A DNA stretch of 64,000 nt from Scylla paramamosain (GCF_035594125.1 NC_087181.1:4807032-4871031); one strand, 5' to 3'; positions 44,801 to 57,483 are shown, counted from the first letter of the stretch. Numbers and translations: made by a program. Notes: a model not told the origin generated them from the sequence alone.

Positions 44801-46584
44801 AAATACACATATTCGTCATGCCGTTCTGTTTCTATTTATACAGTTATTTATTTATTTGTTTTAGCCTTTTGATACCTAAGAAGCTCTAAAAACAATGATA
44901 ATACATGTTTCTTGTAATATGTTTTCGTTGCCCCATCTAGGGTACTTTCTATGGATTATGGCGTTTATCTTCGTAAGAATCTAAAATAACACTCAAAATA
45001 CTGGTTTTTCGTCAAATATTTTGTTTTTCCATAAAGTTTATTTTATTTACATATTTATTCTTTTCATATAAGGTGTTTTCATGGTCTTTTTTCGTTTTGG
45101 CAGTGAACACTCATAAACACTAAAAAGATATGTTTTTGGAAATCTCGTTTCCTTACCCCATATATGATGCGTTGCATGCATTTTTGGCATTTTTATATCT
45201 GACAATGTGAAATGTGCTTAAAATTTGTTAATGTTTTTCTTTTTTTCATATAGAATGCTATTCATGCGTTTTCATGTTTTAAAAAATAAGAACCTCAAAA
45301 ATGCTCAAAATACAAGTTTCTCGTTAAGTCTTTTCGTTTCCTAATTTAGGAGTACATTTTTGTAAGGTTCAAAATACTTTTATTTGTTAATGTTATTGTG
45401 TTACTCTATATAACGCGTTTTGCATGCGTTTTATCGTTTTCGTATGTAAGTAGTTTAAAATACTCAAAATCTTTTTTTTTTTTTTTTCCCCATGTAGGGT
45501 GCTTTATCTTCATAAGCACTCAAAACACACGATTCTTGAAATCTAGTTTTCTTTGCTTAATGAGGATGCTTTGCATGTTTTGTTACCTAACGATAAGAAA
45601 TACACTAAAAATACACGTTTCTGGTAATGTTTTTTTTTTCAATATAGACTGCTATTTGTGACTTTTAGTGTTTTGTTACCTAAGAAACTTAAAAACACTC
45701 ATACGGGAAATACGTGTTTCTCGTAACGTCTTTTCGTTTCCCCATATGGGGTAGTTTGCATGGATTTTGATTTTTTCGACGTAATAAGAACAAAAACACT
45801 ATTTCTTTTATGATAATGCTATTCTCTTTCTCCATAGAGTATGTTTTGCATGCCTTTTTAGCATTTTTGTACTTATGAAGTTCAGAAAGACTGAAAAGAC
45901 ACATTTTTCGTATCTTCGTATTCGTATTTTTTCGTATGGTTTGTATCGCCATATAGAGTAAATTCCAGGCTTCTTAGCGCTTTTTGTGCTTAAGATTCTC
46001 CAAAACACTCAAAAGACACGTTTCTTTTAATGTCGCTTCGTTTTCCTATACAAGTAAGAACTTTGCATGCATTTTGTCGTTTTCGTACATAATAATATGA
46101 AAAACACTTGAAATACACGCTTTTTGAGAATGTTCTGTTTCTCCATATAAAGAATTCTTTATGCGTTTCAGCGTTTTCATACCTAATAAGCTCAAAAACT
46201 CTTTTAATACACATTTCTTGTAATATCTTTTCGTTTCTCTGTACAGGGTACTTTCCATGCATTTTGGCATTTTTCTACCTACCAAGATCCGAAATACTCA
46301 AAATATTTGTTTTCGGTAATGTTTTTATGTTTCTCCATAAAAGCTGTTTTGCATGCATTTCAGCATTTTAGTACGCCAACAGCTCAAAAACACTGAAAAG
46401 AGACTTTTTTGGTATATTATTTTCTCTCATACGGTGATTTTCATGCTTTTTAGTGTTTTAGTGCCTAGTACTCTCATAAACACTCAGAAGATACGTTCCT
46501 GGATATCTCCCTTCCTTTCCATGTACAAGGTACTTTGCTTCTATTTTTGCGTTTTGGTACCTAACAATGAGGAATACACTCAAA
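41812..46584 (+). repeat. segmental duplication, copy 2 (lacks E2)
   Basis: Second copy of the 29,712-35,770 block, uninterrupted by E2 and ended by the RTE-like insertion at 46,585. At the E2 position it reads TATCTTCGTATTCGTA...TTTGTATCGCCATATAG (45,911-45,956), a near-empty site. Confidence 0.8.
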
Positions 46585-46586
46585 TG

Positions 46587-48917
46587 ATGTCACCACTGAT
46601 GGCAGAAAGGATGGACAGTATGGACTGCAGAAATGAGAGAGTGATGGCTATAACGTTAACTATAGAACAGACAAAAATTAGCATTATCCAAACATATGCT
46701 CCACAACAGGGCAGAAGTCTGAGGGAGAAAGAGCAGTTTTATGAAACTCTACAGGAAATGACAGAAACAATAAGACATCATGAGAATGTCATTGTCATGG
46801 GAGACATGAATGGACATGTCGGACAGAATAGAGATGGAGTAGAGCACGTCATCGGAGAGTTTAGCATTGGCGAAAGGAACCAGGAGGGAGAAAGAATAAT
46901 AGATTATTGTGTGATGAATAACATGTCCATTATGAAAACTTATTATAAACATCAGGAGAGCCATAAATGGACATGGTATCGGTGGAATGCAGCACAACAA
47001 GGATATACTGAGAGGTCAATGATTGACCTGTTTCTCACCAACAAGAAAAACATATTTAAAGATGTTAGGACCATACCATCTGTGTCCTTAGACTCTGACC
47101 ACAGGTTGGTGGTGGCTAAATTGAAAATTGTAAAACCAAAGGAAAAAGTCAAGAAAAAGCAAAAGAGATTCAAACTGGAAAACCTCAAGGACGAAGAGAA
47201 GAAGCAAGCACTGCGGCAACTGGTAACATTACGAAAACCAACCGAACTGGAATTGGAAGAAATGAACATAGAAGAACAATGGAATAAATTCAAGAACACT
47301 GTGTATGGGGCAGCTGAGGAGACAGTTGGTATTAAAATCAAATATGGAACCAAAAAGAAAAGTAGTGCATGGTGGACTTATGATGTTAAGGAAGCAGTCA
47401 AAGAAAAAACAAGATCTTTCAGAAAATGGATGAAAACAAGAAACATTGAAGATAGAAAAGATTACGTAGATAAACGAAACAGTGCAAAAGCAACCAAAAG
47501 AGCAGCCAAGGGGGACATGTGGATCAAGATTGGTCAAGATCTAGAGAGAGACGTAGAAGGAACAAGAAAATTATTGTATAGCATGGCTAAGAACTATAGG
47601 AAAGGAAATAACGAATCAACATATGCAATAATGAACAAAACAGGAGAACTACTAACAAAACCACAGGAGATTGAAGAAAGATGGAGAGAATACTTCCAAG
47701 AACTTCTAAATGTGGAGGATGTGGAAGTGGATGAAGAGCGGAATCTAGATATACAGGAGGAACAAGGAGAGAACCCAAATAAGATCAGTATAGAGGAAGT
47801 GAAGGAGGCACTAAAGAAGATGAGAAGCGGCAAAGCCCCAGGGGACGACGAGCTCCCTATAGAGCTATTTAAAGCTGCTGGGGAAGAATGTGTAGAGTGG
47901 ATGAGGTACATTTTTAGTAATGCGTGGAAAGAGGAGAAAGTGCCCCATGACTGGCACAAAGCAATAGTATGTCCAATATATAAGAAAGGCAGTAAAACAG
48001 ATTGTGCAAATTATAGAGGCATATCCCTGTTATCTCATGTTGGAAAATTGTATGAAAGAATAGTTGAGAAAAAATTAAGAACCTGTGTCGAGGAGAAACT
48101 AGGAATATGGCAGTATGGTTTCAGGCCCAATAGGAGCACGACAGATCTAGTGTTCACTTTAAAGATGATAATGGAAAAGAATTGGGAGTGGAGCACTGAT
48201 AAATATGTGGCTTTTATAGATCTGGAAAAAGCCTTTGATAGAATTAGAAGAGATTGCTTGTGGAGAGTCTTACAACATCAAGACTACGGCATAAACTCTA
48301 AACTGATACGAGTAATTAAGAGTATATATAAGAACACGGAGAGCAGAGTCAAGAACAGAGAGCTGGAGAGTGAATGGTTTAGCATTAAGACAGGAGTGAG
48401 ACAAGGGGGAGTGCTCTCTCCTTTGCTATTCATTATATACATGGACAGATGCCTGAAGGAAGTGTGTGTAAGGGAGGATAAAGAGATCACGCTGGCCTAT
48501 GCAGACGATGTCGCTGTCGTGCCAGGAAGCCAACAAGATCTTCAAGAGGCCATGACAAGATGGAATGATGTCTTAAATAGGGAAGGAATGAGAATGAACA
48601 AACAAAAAACAGAAATAATGAAAGTTGGCAGAATAAAGGAGGAATGTAATATTTACATAGAAAACGTTAAACTGAAGCAGACCGACAAATTTTGTTATCT
48701 GGGAGTACTTTTCGACGAGGAAAACAGACAGAATATAGAAATTTTAAATAGAATACAGAAGTACAATGCAAATGTCAGTGCATTGTATCCCATACTTAAA
48801 GATAAGAATATTCCAACAAAAGCTAAAACCATAATATTTACAACAATACTAAGACCAGTACTTCTATATGGGTCAGAAACTTGGACACTGACAACAAGAA
48901 CATCTTCACAAATATAA
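46587..48917 (+). CDS. RTE-like pol, N-terminal part (endonuclease + RT)
   Basis: The frame is open from within the satellite, but only codons from 46,587 belong to the element. Endonuclease motifs: IIQTYAPQ, GDMNGHVG, WTWYRW, MIDLFLTN and LDSDHRLV. RT: GKAPGDDELPIELFKA, ANYRGISLLSHVGKLYERI, YGFRPNRSTTDL, AFIDLEKAFDRI, GVRQGGVLSPLLF, and catalytic YADD (48,498-48,509), then FCYLGVLF. It ends at a TAA (48,915-48,917) in the sequence TSSQI-stop-AAEMR. Relatives have Gln there, so one C-to-T change explains the stop. With truncated endonuclease and a split frame it should be inactive. Confidence 0.85.
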   Translation: MSPLMAERMDSMDCRNERVMAITLTIEQTKISIIQTYAPQQGRSLREKEQFYETLQEMTETIRHHENVIVMGDMNGHVGQNRDGVEHVIGEFSIGERNQEGERIIDYCVMNNMSIMKTYYKHQESHKWTWYRWNAAQQGYTERSMIDLFLTNKKNIFKDVRTIPSVSLDSDHRLVVAKLKIVKPKEKVKKKQKRFKLENLKDEEKKQALRQLVTLRKPTELELEEMNIEEQWNKFKNTVYGAAEETVGIKIKYGTKKKSSAWWTYDVKEAVKEKTRSFRKWMKTRNIEDRKDYVDKRNSAKATKRAAKGDMWIKIGQDLERDVEGTRKLLYSMAKNYRKGNNESTYAIMNKTGELLTKPQEIEERWREYFQELLNVEDVEVDEERNLDIQEEQGENPNKISIEEVKEALKKMRSGKAPGDDELPIELFKAAGEECVEWMRYIFSNAWKEEKVPHDWHKAIVCPIYKKGSKTDCANYRGISLLSHVGKLYERIVEKKLRTCVEEKLGIWQYGFRPNRSTTDLVFTLKMIMEKNWEWSTDKYVAFIDLEKAFDRIRRDCLWRVLQHQDYGINSKLIRVIKSIYKNTESRVKNRELESEWFSIKTGVRQGGVLSPLLFIIYMDRCLKEVCVREDKEITLAYADDVAVVPGSQQDLQEAMTRWNDVLNREGMRMNKQKTEIMKVGRIKEECNIYIENVKLKQTDKFCYLGVLFDEENRQNIEILNRIQKYNANVSALYPILKDKNIPTKAKTIIFTTILRPVLLYGSETWTLTTRTSSQI

Positions 48918-49268
48918 GCAGCAGAAATGAGAGTTCTGAGAATGATCCGAGGTGTGACCAGACTTGATAGAATTAGAAATGAAGAAACCAGAGAGAGATT
49001 AGGGATAACATCTGTACTGAAGATAATTGAAAAGAACAAATTGAGATGGTATGGACATGTCCAAAGAATGGAAGATACAAGATACGCAAGGAAGTTTCTG
49101 GAATGGGTTCCTCTAGGCAGGAGGCCGGTGGGACGACCTAGGAAGCGATGGATGCAGGGAGTTGAAGAAGCTGCTGAACGAAGAGGAAGAAATCTACAAG
49201 AAATAACCAGAGATGAGGATTTCATGGATAGAGACCTTTGGAGAAGATTCGTAGAGGCCGGACACTGA
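48918..49268 (+). pseudogene. RTE-like pol, C-terminal part after the stop
   Basis: Continues in the same frame for 116 codons: AAEMRVLRMIRGVTRLDRIR, LRWYGHVQRMED, RRPVGRPRKRWMQGVEE and a final stop. This is the standard C-terminal region of RTE-type pol. It is separated only by the single stop codon. Confidence 0.85.
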
Positions 49269-49362
49269 CAGGCATTGCCTACCTTGCGTCTGGTGAGAAA
49301 GGTGAGAAATCTGTTTGTCTCTGTCTTTCTGTGTCTCTTTCCTTCTCTTTCTTTCTTTCTGT

Positions 49363-49368
<6 letters not shown>

Positions 49369-49456
<88 letters not shown>

Positions 49457-49646
49457 AATGACGCTAATTGCAAGGAGCAGCGCGTTACTTTTTCTCTGCC
49501 TATTTTTCCATGACTGCCAAGCGGAGTTCATCAGTGCAGGCTGGAAAATTTGAGCAACCGGTACTTTTTATTTTTATTCTTGTCTCAGTGCACAGTTTGA
49601 AACCCCTCATCCAAAACTCGTACATCTGCTTTATTGATGCATTTCT

Positions 49647-49723
<77 letters not shown>
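49369..49723. repeat. (CT)n and (GA)n microsatellites
   Basis: (CT)n at 49,369-49,451 and (GA)n at 49,651-49,723, with about 200 bp of unique sequence between. Confidence 0.95.
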
Positions 49724-49726
<3 letters not shown>

Positions 49727-50102
49727 GAAGTAACGTTCCAACATTTTTTCTTCCACTGTTTACATTCACATACCTAACTATCTTTTATATATATACAATG
49801 TCTCGTAATAGTTGAAAGCCGCGGTCTCATAGTTGCCTTCCCTTGTTACTTTATTTTGAGAATGTTGGAGTGCGTGGTAGTATTCTGTTTGTCTTGCAAT
49901 GATAGTGTTGTCGAAAGGTGCCTCCTATCATTGCCCTGCCAGAGTTCGCCAGTTTCAGTGCCAGTATTAGCACGTCGTTCCTTGTTCTTCACTGCAAGGC
50001 TGTTTTTCTTCAGTGAAGTGTTGTGTTTATTAGATAATGAGTTTGTTTCATTTTTTTTTTTTTTATATGACAAAAAATCATTTTTGGACAAAATTCGTGT
50101 GT

Positions 50103-50104
<2 letters not shown>

Positions 50105-50162
<58 letters not shown>

Positions 50163-50182
50163 ATAGTAGTAGTAGTAGTAGC

Positions 50183-50231
<49 letters not shown>

Positions 50232-50405
50232 ATAGTAGTAGTAGTAGTAGTAGTAGTTTATCGTTTGAGTTTGTTTTAAAGTAGGATCATTGTTCTTGGT
50301 CCAGGACTAACTAATGTGTAATAATGGGAATCATTCTACAGAACTATCTGCAACTGTAATTAATAGCTGTATTCAATTTATTGTCAATAAACTTATCTGC
50401 CTCTA

Positions 50406-50474
<69 letters not shown>
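50105..50474. repeat. (AGT)n and (GT)n microsatellites
   Basis: (AGT)n at 50,105-50,257 with AAT/AGC/GGT interruptions, and (GT)n at 50,410-50,474. Confidence 0.95.
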
Positions 50475-50476
<2 letters not shown>

Positions 50477-50904
50477 TTTGTATATCGACTACTGGAGGAC
50501 TTTTGTTATGTGTTGTAAGGAAGTCGTAAACGCGTCTCCAAGTCTCGAGTGAGCGGCGTTGGCTGGTGGCGGTGGGTGGGCGCTGCTTGCGGGTCATTTA
50601 GGCCAGTGATGAAGTGCGTCGCAGAGTCCTTGACAGCGCGCTCTCAGAATCTCCTTTATAATTTCCTGCGTGGCATGGGCTTATTACCCTCCGTGATAAC
50701 CGTAACTGGTAATTGTAGGTATGTTACGACCTTATAACAATGGTTCTCTAACGTCGGAAACCTAACTACAGCCTTCCAGGAGCCGTGCCTTCGTGATGGT
50801 GAAGATCTTGTAACTATTATCTCCTCATGACTGTCATCTAGAGATGTCTGACTGAATCCTGAAGCTGATTTGTGATAACTTCTGGCACGTTTTCCACTCC
50901 GCAG
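50475..50904 (+). other. intron or upstream sequence before the first secure receptor exon
   Basis: GC-moderate unique sequence with no exon recognised. It ends in the acceptor CACTCCGCAG at 50,904. Confidence 0.4.
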
Positions 50905-51049
50905 GCACAGGCGTGTGGCAGATAAAGCCGAGGAACAACACGGTGGAGGAAGGTCGTGCTGTCCGTCTAACTTGCCACATGGCCTCCTTACCCGTGGCCT
51001 CCTACATCTGGCTCAAAGACGATGCCGCACTGCCGGTAAACAAATCCAG
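50905..51049 (+). CDS. receptor exon a: first half of Ig1
   Basis: Acceptor CCGCAG and donor AG|GTGAGC. Enters with two bases and exits in phase 2. Translation has the Ig hallmarks: NTVEEGRAVRLTCHM (B-strand Cys) and YIWLKDDAALP (core Trp). It is preceded by VWQIKPRN, a likely A strand. The phase requires an upstream exon ending in phase 1. Confidence 0.85.
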
Positions 51050-52387
51050 GTGAGCTAAACTGACGTGCATTCTTTCTTTTGTGTGTTTGTGCAAAGTTCC
51101 TTTTTGGCGTTTTCTAATTGTGCACCGCCGGCTGTCAATTAGACTGAATGCTTTAAAGTGTGATTGACTGACTTGGTAGCAACGATTTTACAGCTGAGAA
51201 GTTGTAAATACCAAGTTTCGCCTTTTGTTCATCTTAAGACTTTAGTTGTAAGCGAGGCTGTTGTGGAGCGTTCATAGGCTTAATCATATACAATGCTTCC
51301 TCGGCCATAAGCCTTTAAATCTTTAGAACTTTCTCCTCTTACTTAAGTGTTTTTAGAATAGGAAATACATCGTTCTCATTTTAAAATGTAACGAAAGCAA
51401 TGGCTGTATACTGTAATAATTATGGGCTCTGTTAACATCTGTTGCCTGCTTTTTGCATCACCGCCATGAAACCGAAATAAACCCAGAAGATAGAAAGAGT
51501 ACACAGAGCTTTTTGGTTTGTACCTCAGCTACATATTTCTTAAATAATGCTGATTCTGTAGCGTTCTTGACTCTCACTGACCTTTGTACTGCATCAACTA
51601 CAATATGTAATAGTCTCAGTCTCACAGAAGTTTTGAAAAGCTACGGGCATCAGTACTGTAGAGGTTCAGCGCAATCCGCTTCAGCAACATCAGGAACACA
51701 AAATAAAGTACCATAATCTGTAGAACATCGCGAAAGTTGCGTCATTATTCTCCACCAGAGGGAAGGTTTCTCGTGTCGTGACCGAGATCTTCCACGGATT
51801 TGTACTATTGCATCCTTCCTACTTTACTTCTTTCTTCTTTCCTATTTTGTTTTCTTGTTTTCTCATTTTCTTTTTTTTTTTCTGTTCTTAGTTAATGTAG
51901 TATTTTTATAGGGTTAGCACACTCGTAAAGTGCTTTCCTTTCTTGGGGGAGCGAAAGCGGACACCACTTCCATCCCCACCCCAGCTAGAGCAGCTGTCAT
52001 GCAGTTTCGGAGGTTTTTAGCATTACATAAACGTGACTCTTTACATAACAATACATATTTATCTACAGAGCTGACGCCATAATCTCCTTTCTGATATTAA
52101 TACCGTAATAATTGTTTCGCACGCCTCATTGTAACCACGTATTTAATTCTGATGTTTGGTAGTTTCTGGTGTGTGTGTGTCGGCAATGAATTAGTACTAG
52201 GGTGTTCGAAGTGCCACACTTAGTGTCTCGAAAACTCATTACTGGTTCGGTGTGAACCAGTAGTAGGGTCGTGCGAGGTCATGTAAGCGCGGCCAGCTGA
52301 CACTTCTGGGAAGTTGTGCCGTGTTGTTCCAGTTGGTGCTTTTGAGGGTTGGACCTCCCTAGACTGTACTGATAAGTATACCGATAC
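51050..52387 (+). other. intron, nothing assigned
   Basis: First part of a 7.4-kb intron. Unique AT-moderate sequence; no exon or repeat family recognised. Confidence 0.5.
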
Positions 52388-55300
52388 TTTCATTTTTTTT
52401 TTTTTTTATGTAGGAAGGACACTGGCCAAGGGCAACAAAGATCTAATAAAAAAAATGCCCACTGAAATGCCAGTCCCATAAAAGGGTCAAAGCAGTGGTC
52501 AAAAATTGGTGGATAAGTGTCTTGAAACCTCCCTCTTGAAGGAATTCAAGTCATAGGAAGGTGGAAATACAGAAGAAGGCAGGGAGTTCCAGAGTTTACC
52601 AGAGAAAGGGATGAATGATTGAGAATACTGGTTAACTCTTGCGTTAGAGAGGTGGACAGAATAGGGGTGAGAGAAAGAAGAAAGTCTTGTGCAGCGAGGC
52701 CGCGGAAGGAGGGGAGGCATGCAGTTAGCAAGATCAGAAGAGCAGTTAGCATGAAAATAGCTGTAGAAGACAGCTAGATATGCAACATTGCGGCGGTGAG
52801 AGAGGGGCTGAAGACAGTCAGTTAGAGGAGAGGAGTTGATGAAACGAAAAGCTTTTGATTCCATCCTGTCTAAAAGAGCAGTATGAGTGGAACCCTCCCA
52901 GACATGTGAAGCATACTCCATACATGGACGGATAAGGCCCTTGTACAGAGTTATCAGCTGGGGGGGTGAGAGAAACTGGCGGAGACGTCTCAGAACACCT
53001 AACTTCATAGAAGCTGTTTTAGCTAGAGATGAGATGTGAAGTTTCCAGTTCAGATTATAAGTAAAGGACAGACCGAGGATGTTCAGTGTAGAAGAGGGGG
53101 ACAGTTGAGTGTCATTGAAGAAGAGGGGATAGTTGTCTGGAAGATTGTGTCGAGTTGATAGATGGAGGAATTGAGTTTTTGAGGCATTGAACAATACCAA
53201 GTTTGCTCTGCCCCAATCAGAAATTTTAGAAAGATCAGAAGTCAGGCGTTCTGTGGCTTCCCTGCGTGATATGTTTACCTCCTGAAGGGTTGGACGACTA
53301 TGAAAAGACGTGGAAAAGTGCAGGTTGGTATCATCAGCATAGGAGTGGATAGGGCAAGAAGTTTGGTTTAGAAGATCATTAATGAATAATAAGAAGAGAG
53401 TGGGTGACAGGACAGAACCCTGAGGAACACCACTGTTAATAGATTTAGGAGAAGAACAGTGACCGTCTACCACAGCAGCAATAGAACGGTCAGAAAGGAA
53501 ACTTGAGATGAAGTTACAGAGAGAAGGATAGAAACCGTAGGAGGGTAGTTTGGAAATCAAAGCTTTGTGCCAGACTCTATCAAAGGCTTTTGATATGTCC
53601 AAGGCAACAGCAAAAGTTTCACCAAAGTCTCTAAAAGAGGATGACCAAGACTCAGTAAGGAAAGCCAGAAGATCACCAGTAGAGCGGCCTTGACGGAACC
53701 CATACTGGCGATCAGATTGAATGTTGTGAAGTGATAGATGTTTAAGAATCTTCCTGTTGAGGATAGATTCAAAAACTTTAGATAAGCAGGAAATTAAAGT
53801 AATAGGACGGTAGTTTGAGGGATTAGAGCGGTCACCCTTTTTAGGAACAGGTTGAATGTAGGCAAACTTCCAGCAAGAAGGAAAGGTAGATGTTGACAGA
53901 CAGAGCTGAAAGAGTTTGACTAGGCAAGGAGCAAGCACGGAGGTACCGTTTCGGAGAACAATAGGAGGGACCCCATCAGGTCCATAAGCCTTCCGAGGGT
54001 TTAGACCAGCGAGGGCATGGAAGACATCATTACGAAGAATTTTAATACGTGGCATGAAGTCAGAGGGTGGAGGAGAGGGAGGAACAAGCCCAGAATCGTC
54101 CAAGGTAGAGTTTTTAGCAAAGGTTTGAGCAAAGAGTTCAGCTTTAGAAATAGATGTGATAGCAGTGGTGCCATCTGGTTGAAGTAGAGGAGGGAAAGAA
54201 GAAGAAGCAAAGTTATTGGAGATATTTTTGGCTAGATGCCAGAAATCACGAGGGGAGTTAGATCTTGAAAGGTTTTGACATTTTCTGTTAATGAAGGAGT
54301 TTTTGGCTAGTTGGAGAACAGACTTGGCATGGTTCCGGGCAGAAATATAAAGTGCATGAGATTCTGGTGATGGAAGGCTTAAGTACCTTTTGTGGGCCAC
54401 CTCTCTATCATGTATAGCACGAGAACAAGCTGTGTTAAACCAAGGTTTAGAAGGTTTAGGACGAGAAAAAGAGTGAGGAATGTACGCCTCCATGCCAGAC
54501 ACTATCACCTCTGTTATGCGCTCAGCACACAAAGACGGGTCTCTGACAGGGAAGCCGTAGTCATTCCAAGGAAAATCAGCAAAATACCTCCTCAGGTCCC
54601 CCCAACTAGCAGAGGCAAAACGCCAGAGGCACCTTCGCTTAGGGGGATCCTGAGGAGGGATTGGAGTGATAGGACAAGATAAAGATATGAGATTGTGATC
54701 GGAGGAGCCCAACGGAGAAGAAAGGGTGACAGCATAAGCAGAAGGATTAGAGGTCAGGAAAAGGTCAAGAATGTTGGGCGTATCTCCAAGACGGTCAGGA
54801 ATACGAGTAGGGTGTTGCACCAATTGCTCTAGGTCATGGAGGATAGCAAAGTTGTAGGCTAGTTCACCAGGATGGTCAGTGAAGGGAGAGGAAAGCCAAA
54901 GCTGGTGGTGAACATTGAAGTCTCCAAGAATGGAGATCTCTGCAAAAGGGAAGAGGGTCAGAATGTGCTCCACTTTGGAAGTTAAGTAGTCAAAGAATTT
55001 CTTATAGTCAGAGGAGTTAGGAGAGAGGTATACAGCACAGATAAATTTAGTATGAGAATGACTCTGTAGTCGTAGCCAGATGGTGGAAAACTCGGAAGAT
55101 TCAAGAGCGTGGGCACGAGAGCAGGTTAAGTCATTGCGCACATAAACGCAGCATCCAGCTTTGGATCGAAAATGAGGATAGAGAAAGTAGGAGGGAACAG
55201 AAAAGGGGCTACTGTCAGTTGCCTCAGACACCTGAGTTTCAGTGAGGAAAAGAAGATGAGGTTTAGAAGAGGAGAGGTGATGTTCTACAGATTGAAAATT

Positions 55301-55400
55301 AGATCTTAGACCGCGAATATTGCAGAAGTTAATGAAGAAAAAGTTGAGGGGGGTGTCCTCAAAGTTAGATGATACATTCAAACTATGGGTGCGTTGTGAG
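52388..55400 (-). mobile_element. Jockey-like LINE, apparently intact pol, antisense in an intron
   Basis: The minus-strand 3' end is a poly(A) tail (poly(T) at about 52,390-52,407 on plus) preceded by about 95 bp of 3' UTR. A 960-codon pol follows with no internal stop. The 5' boundary just beyond 55,381 is unclear and no ORF1 is seen, so the copy may be slightly 5'-truncated. A target-site duplication was looked for by eye and not found convincingly. Confidence 0.88.
52499..55381 (-). CDS. Jockey-like pol: endonuclease + reverse transcriptase, 960 aa
   Basis: Endonuclease motifs in order: [51 protein letters not shown] and [12 protein letters not shown]. Then a linker, and RT with [48 protein letters not shown], catalytic [37 protein letters not shown] and catalytic YADD in [10 protein letters not shown]. 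The C-terminal region ends in [15 protein letters not shown]. The Met start directly precedes the endonuclease domain. All key residues seen are present, so the enzyme could be active. A dead fragment of the same kind lies at 7.3 kb. From memory, very similar proteins are abundant in portunid crab annotations; that needs a search. Confidence 0.92.
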   Translation of the reverse strand: MNVSSNFEDTPLNFFFINFCNIRGLRSNFQSVEHHLSSSKPHLLFLTETQVSEATDSSPFSVPSYFLYPHFRSKAGCCVYVRNDLTCSRAHALESSEFSTIWLRLQSHSHTKFICAVYLSPNSSDYKKFFDYLTSKVEHILTLFPFAEISILGDFNVHHQLWLSSPFTDHPGELAYNFAILHDLEQLVQHPTRIPDRLGDTPNILDLFLTSNPSAYAVTLSSPLGSSDHNLISLSCPITPIPPQDPPKRRCLWRFASASWGDLRRYFADFPWNDYGFPVRDPSLCAERITEVIVSGMEAYIPHSFSRPKPSKPWFNTACSRAIHDREVAHKRYLSLPSPESHALYISARNHAKSVLQLAKNSFINRKCQNLSRSNSPRDFWHLAKNISNNFASSSFPPLLQPDGTTAITSISKAELFAQTFAKNSTLDDSGLVPPSPPPSDFMPRIKILRNDVFHALAGLNPRKAYGPDGVPPIVLRNGTSVLAPCLVKLFQLCLSTSTFPSCWKFAYIQPVPKKGDRSNPSNYRPITLISCLSKVFESILNRKILKHLSLHNIQSDRQYGFRQGRSTGDLLAFLTESWSSSFRDFGETFAVALDISKAFDRVWHKALISKLPSYGFYPSLCNFISSFLSDRSIAAVVDGHCSSPKSINSGVPQGSVLSPTLFLLFINDLLNQTSCPIHSYADDTNLHFSTSFHSRPTLQEVNISRREATERLTSDLSKISDWGRANLVLFNASKTQFLHLSTRHNLPDNYPLFFNDTQLSPSSTLNILGLSFTYNLNWKLHISSLAKTASMKLGVLRRLRQFLSPPQLITLYKGLIRPCMEYASHVWEGSTHTALLDRMESKAFRFINSSPLTDCLQPLSHRRNVAYLAVFYSYFHANCSSDLANCMPPLLPRPRCTRLSSFSHPYSVHLSNARVNQYSQSFIPFSGKLWNSLPSSVFPPSYDLNSFKREVSRHLSTNF

Positions 55401-55889
55401 CAAGTGTCGGGTAGCTATGAGAGGTTAGCGGAACTGGCTATCTTGGAGAATTTTACGGCGAAAATTGACCTAGAGTTCCATACTTCCTGACTTTGCAGAC
55501 AAGGGGGTTAGAACAGCCGCTCAAGCTGTTGTGTATGCTGATGACTGGTATCTGTTTCGTGGTCTAATAAAAAATAAAAGTAACTTTGTCTCCAAGACCG
55601 TTCCCAGCCCACTATGTAATTTCCCCGTCAAAGCTTCAAACAGAAAACCTGTAAGCCGAGTAAGTCTCCTTGTGTCTCACAACACAAATACACCACCACT
55701 CACATATCTCCACACGTTCCCTGACAAGCACATATTGTCACAGACTTGACCATAGATAGGTGATAGAAAAAAATCTGGTCGTGCAATCGATTCATTTTGC
55801 GTCTATTTTCTTAATTTCCTAACCCCATCATCATAAGAGCCACCTATTTCTGATGAAAGATTATCTTCTCTTTCTCCCCCCTGAGACTA
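55401..55889. other. intron sequence with a possible RT fragment
   Basis: A plus-strand frame near 55,494-55,600 reads VRTAAQAVVYADDWYLFRG, resembling the YADD block of a retroelement RT, but no flanking domain supports it. The rest is unassigned. Confidence 0.3.
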
Positions 55890-56087
55890 TTGCTCTTTCA
55901 AGAAGGTTGTGAGAAGAAGGCTGTTGCTTCTTTGGAATCCACTGTTTCCGGAGGTGTGGTGCAGGCGGTTACAAGTGATATTGCCCCTGATTATTCCTAT
56001 TCCCCCTACTCTATTTTGGTGAAGGTCATTACTTCCCAGTACTCTGTAAAGATCCTACAAGATACTGCATCTTCGATCTCTCTATGA
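55890..56087 (+). pseudogene. possible retropepsin fragment of a Ty3/gypsy-type element
   Basis: The translation contains SVKILQDTASSISL. This resembles the aspartic protease active-site region of gypsy-like pol (ILxDTGxSxSL) with Gly replaced by Ala. The frame stops directly afterwards and no RT follows. A chance resemblance is possible. Confidence 0.3.
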
Positions 56088-57224
56088 GTGAGACTTAACC
56101 ATATTTGTTGTGGCAGTTCTGACTAAATCTTAATCAACTACATCACTTCAACTATTTCTTTGTTTTATACCTGTGGTTCCTCATGCTAATGATTCTTGTG
56201 ATACTTCCGCCACGGTTGATGTCTCTTGCGATTCCAGTGATCTTTCAACCTCGACAGACGCCAGTGTCTCGTTGTCTTATCCCACCAAATTCTTTTAGAA
56301 GAAAACATAATTTTCTTCGTAATTTTGGAGTAACTTTTAATGTCTTCAGCTCTAATCTATAAATCGTGTAAGGTTTGTCGTCATCACCACCAGCGAGGGA
56401 GTGTAGCCCACCTTCTGTATTAGTGTTAAGAAGCGTGGTCCCGGAAATATGTACTAGCGCAGTCCTCGGGAGTAACTGAAGACAAGACATTATTTTTCAG
56501 CGGCAAACCTCTTTGTGGTTTACCACTCCCTCTTTTCCAGGTTACGGCCTCGCTCACTAAGACTTGATTGAGACTTCTCGCCGAACTCTGGGAGGAATGA
56601 AGTTATGCCACGTATCACAATATGAAAGATTATTTTGAAATCTTCAGGAATTACGATGATTTACAATACCAGTGCAATGTCCTTGGCAGTGATAGTGATT
56701 CTCGCGACTCAGAGTACATTGAAATCATCATCTGTGAAACGCAGCCGAAAAGGAAGTGTGCCATACATGATGGGCGTGGCCACCACATGTGTGTCTATCA
56801 TAAACACTGTCAATGTTAGATCCAAAAGCACGAGATATATATTCTAACCTCCAGGTAATTCCCGGGCTTTTACCTGAGCTAGATGATCATTTTCCAACTG
56901 TACTTATTTTATTTATAATTTGCTACGGGATAACACATTTGTGTGTAATGTGTGTATGTGAAACATTCACATAATTTAATGTAACTGATGTATTTCATTT
57001 TTTTTCATGGTTTTGTATTGCTTTCTCGTAAAGGCTGTGTGGTGCTGTGTACGTGAAAATATACTGCAGTGTAAATGAAAATATGGTGCTGTATGCGTGA
57101 AAATCCAGTGCTGTTTTCTTGAAAGTATGGTGGTGTGTGCGTGAAGCTGTGATGCTGTGTGTGCGGAAATATAATAATGTGTGCGTGAAGGCTGGGAAGC
57201 AATTTATCTACTCTCATGTGATGA
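56088..57224. other. intron, nothing assigned
   Basis: Unique sequence. 57,030-57,200 contains loosely repeated GTGTGCGTGAA/GTGCTGTGT words of about 30-40 bp. Confidence 0.4.

Positions 57225-57483
<259 letters not shown>

Larger units (their letters stand above)
46585..49268 (+). mobile_element. 5'-truncated RTE-like LINE
   Basis: Satellite sequence stops within CACTCAAATGATG at 46,585 and LINE coding sequence starts at once. The element lacks the endonuclease N-terminus and runs to a pol stop at 49,266. A pyrimidine-rich tail and (CT)n follow, and no satellite resumes afterwards. The insertion may therefore mark the edge of the array. Confidence 0.85.

Noticed and set aside
52300..55560. 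Target-site duplication of the Jockey-like LINE
   Set aside because: Only a weak ATACTT-like similarity between the two flanks was seen by eye; the 5' boundary is uncertain.
55494..55600. Reverse transcriptase from a separate element (YADDWYLFRG)
   Set aside because: A single motif without neighbouring RT blocks; kept only as a low-confidence note.
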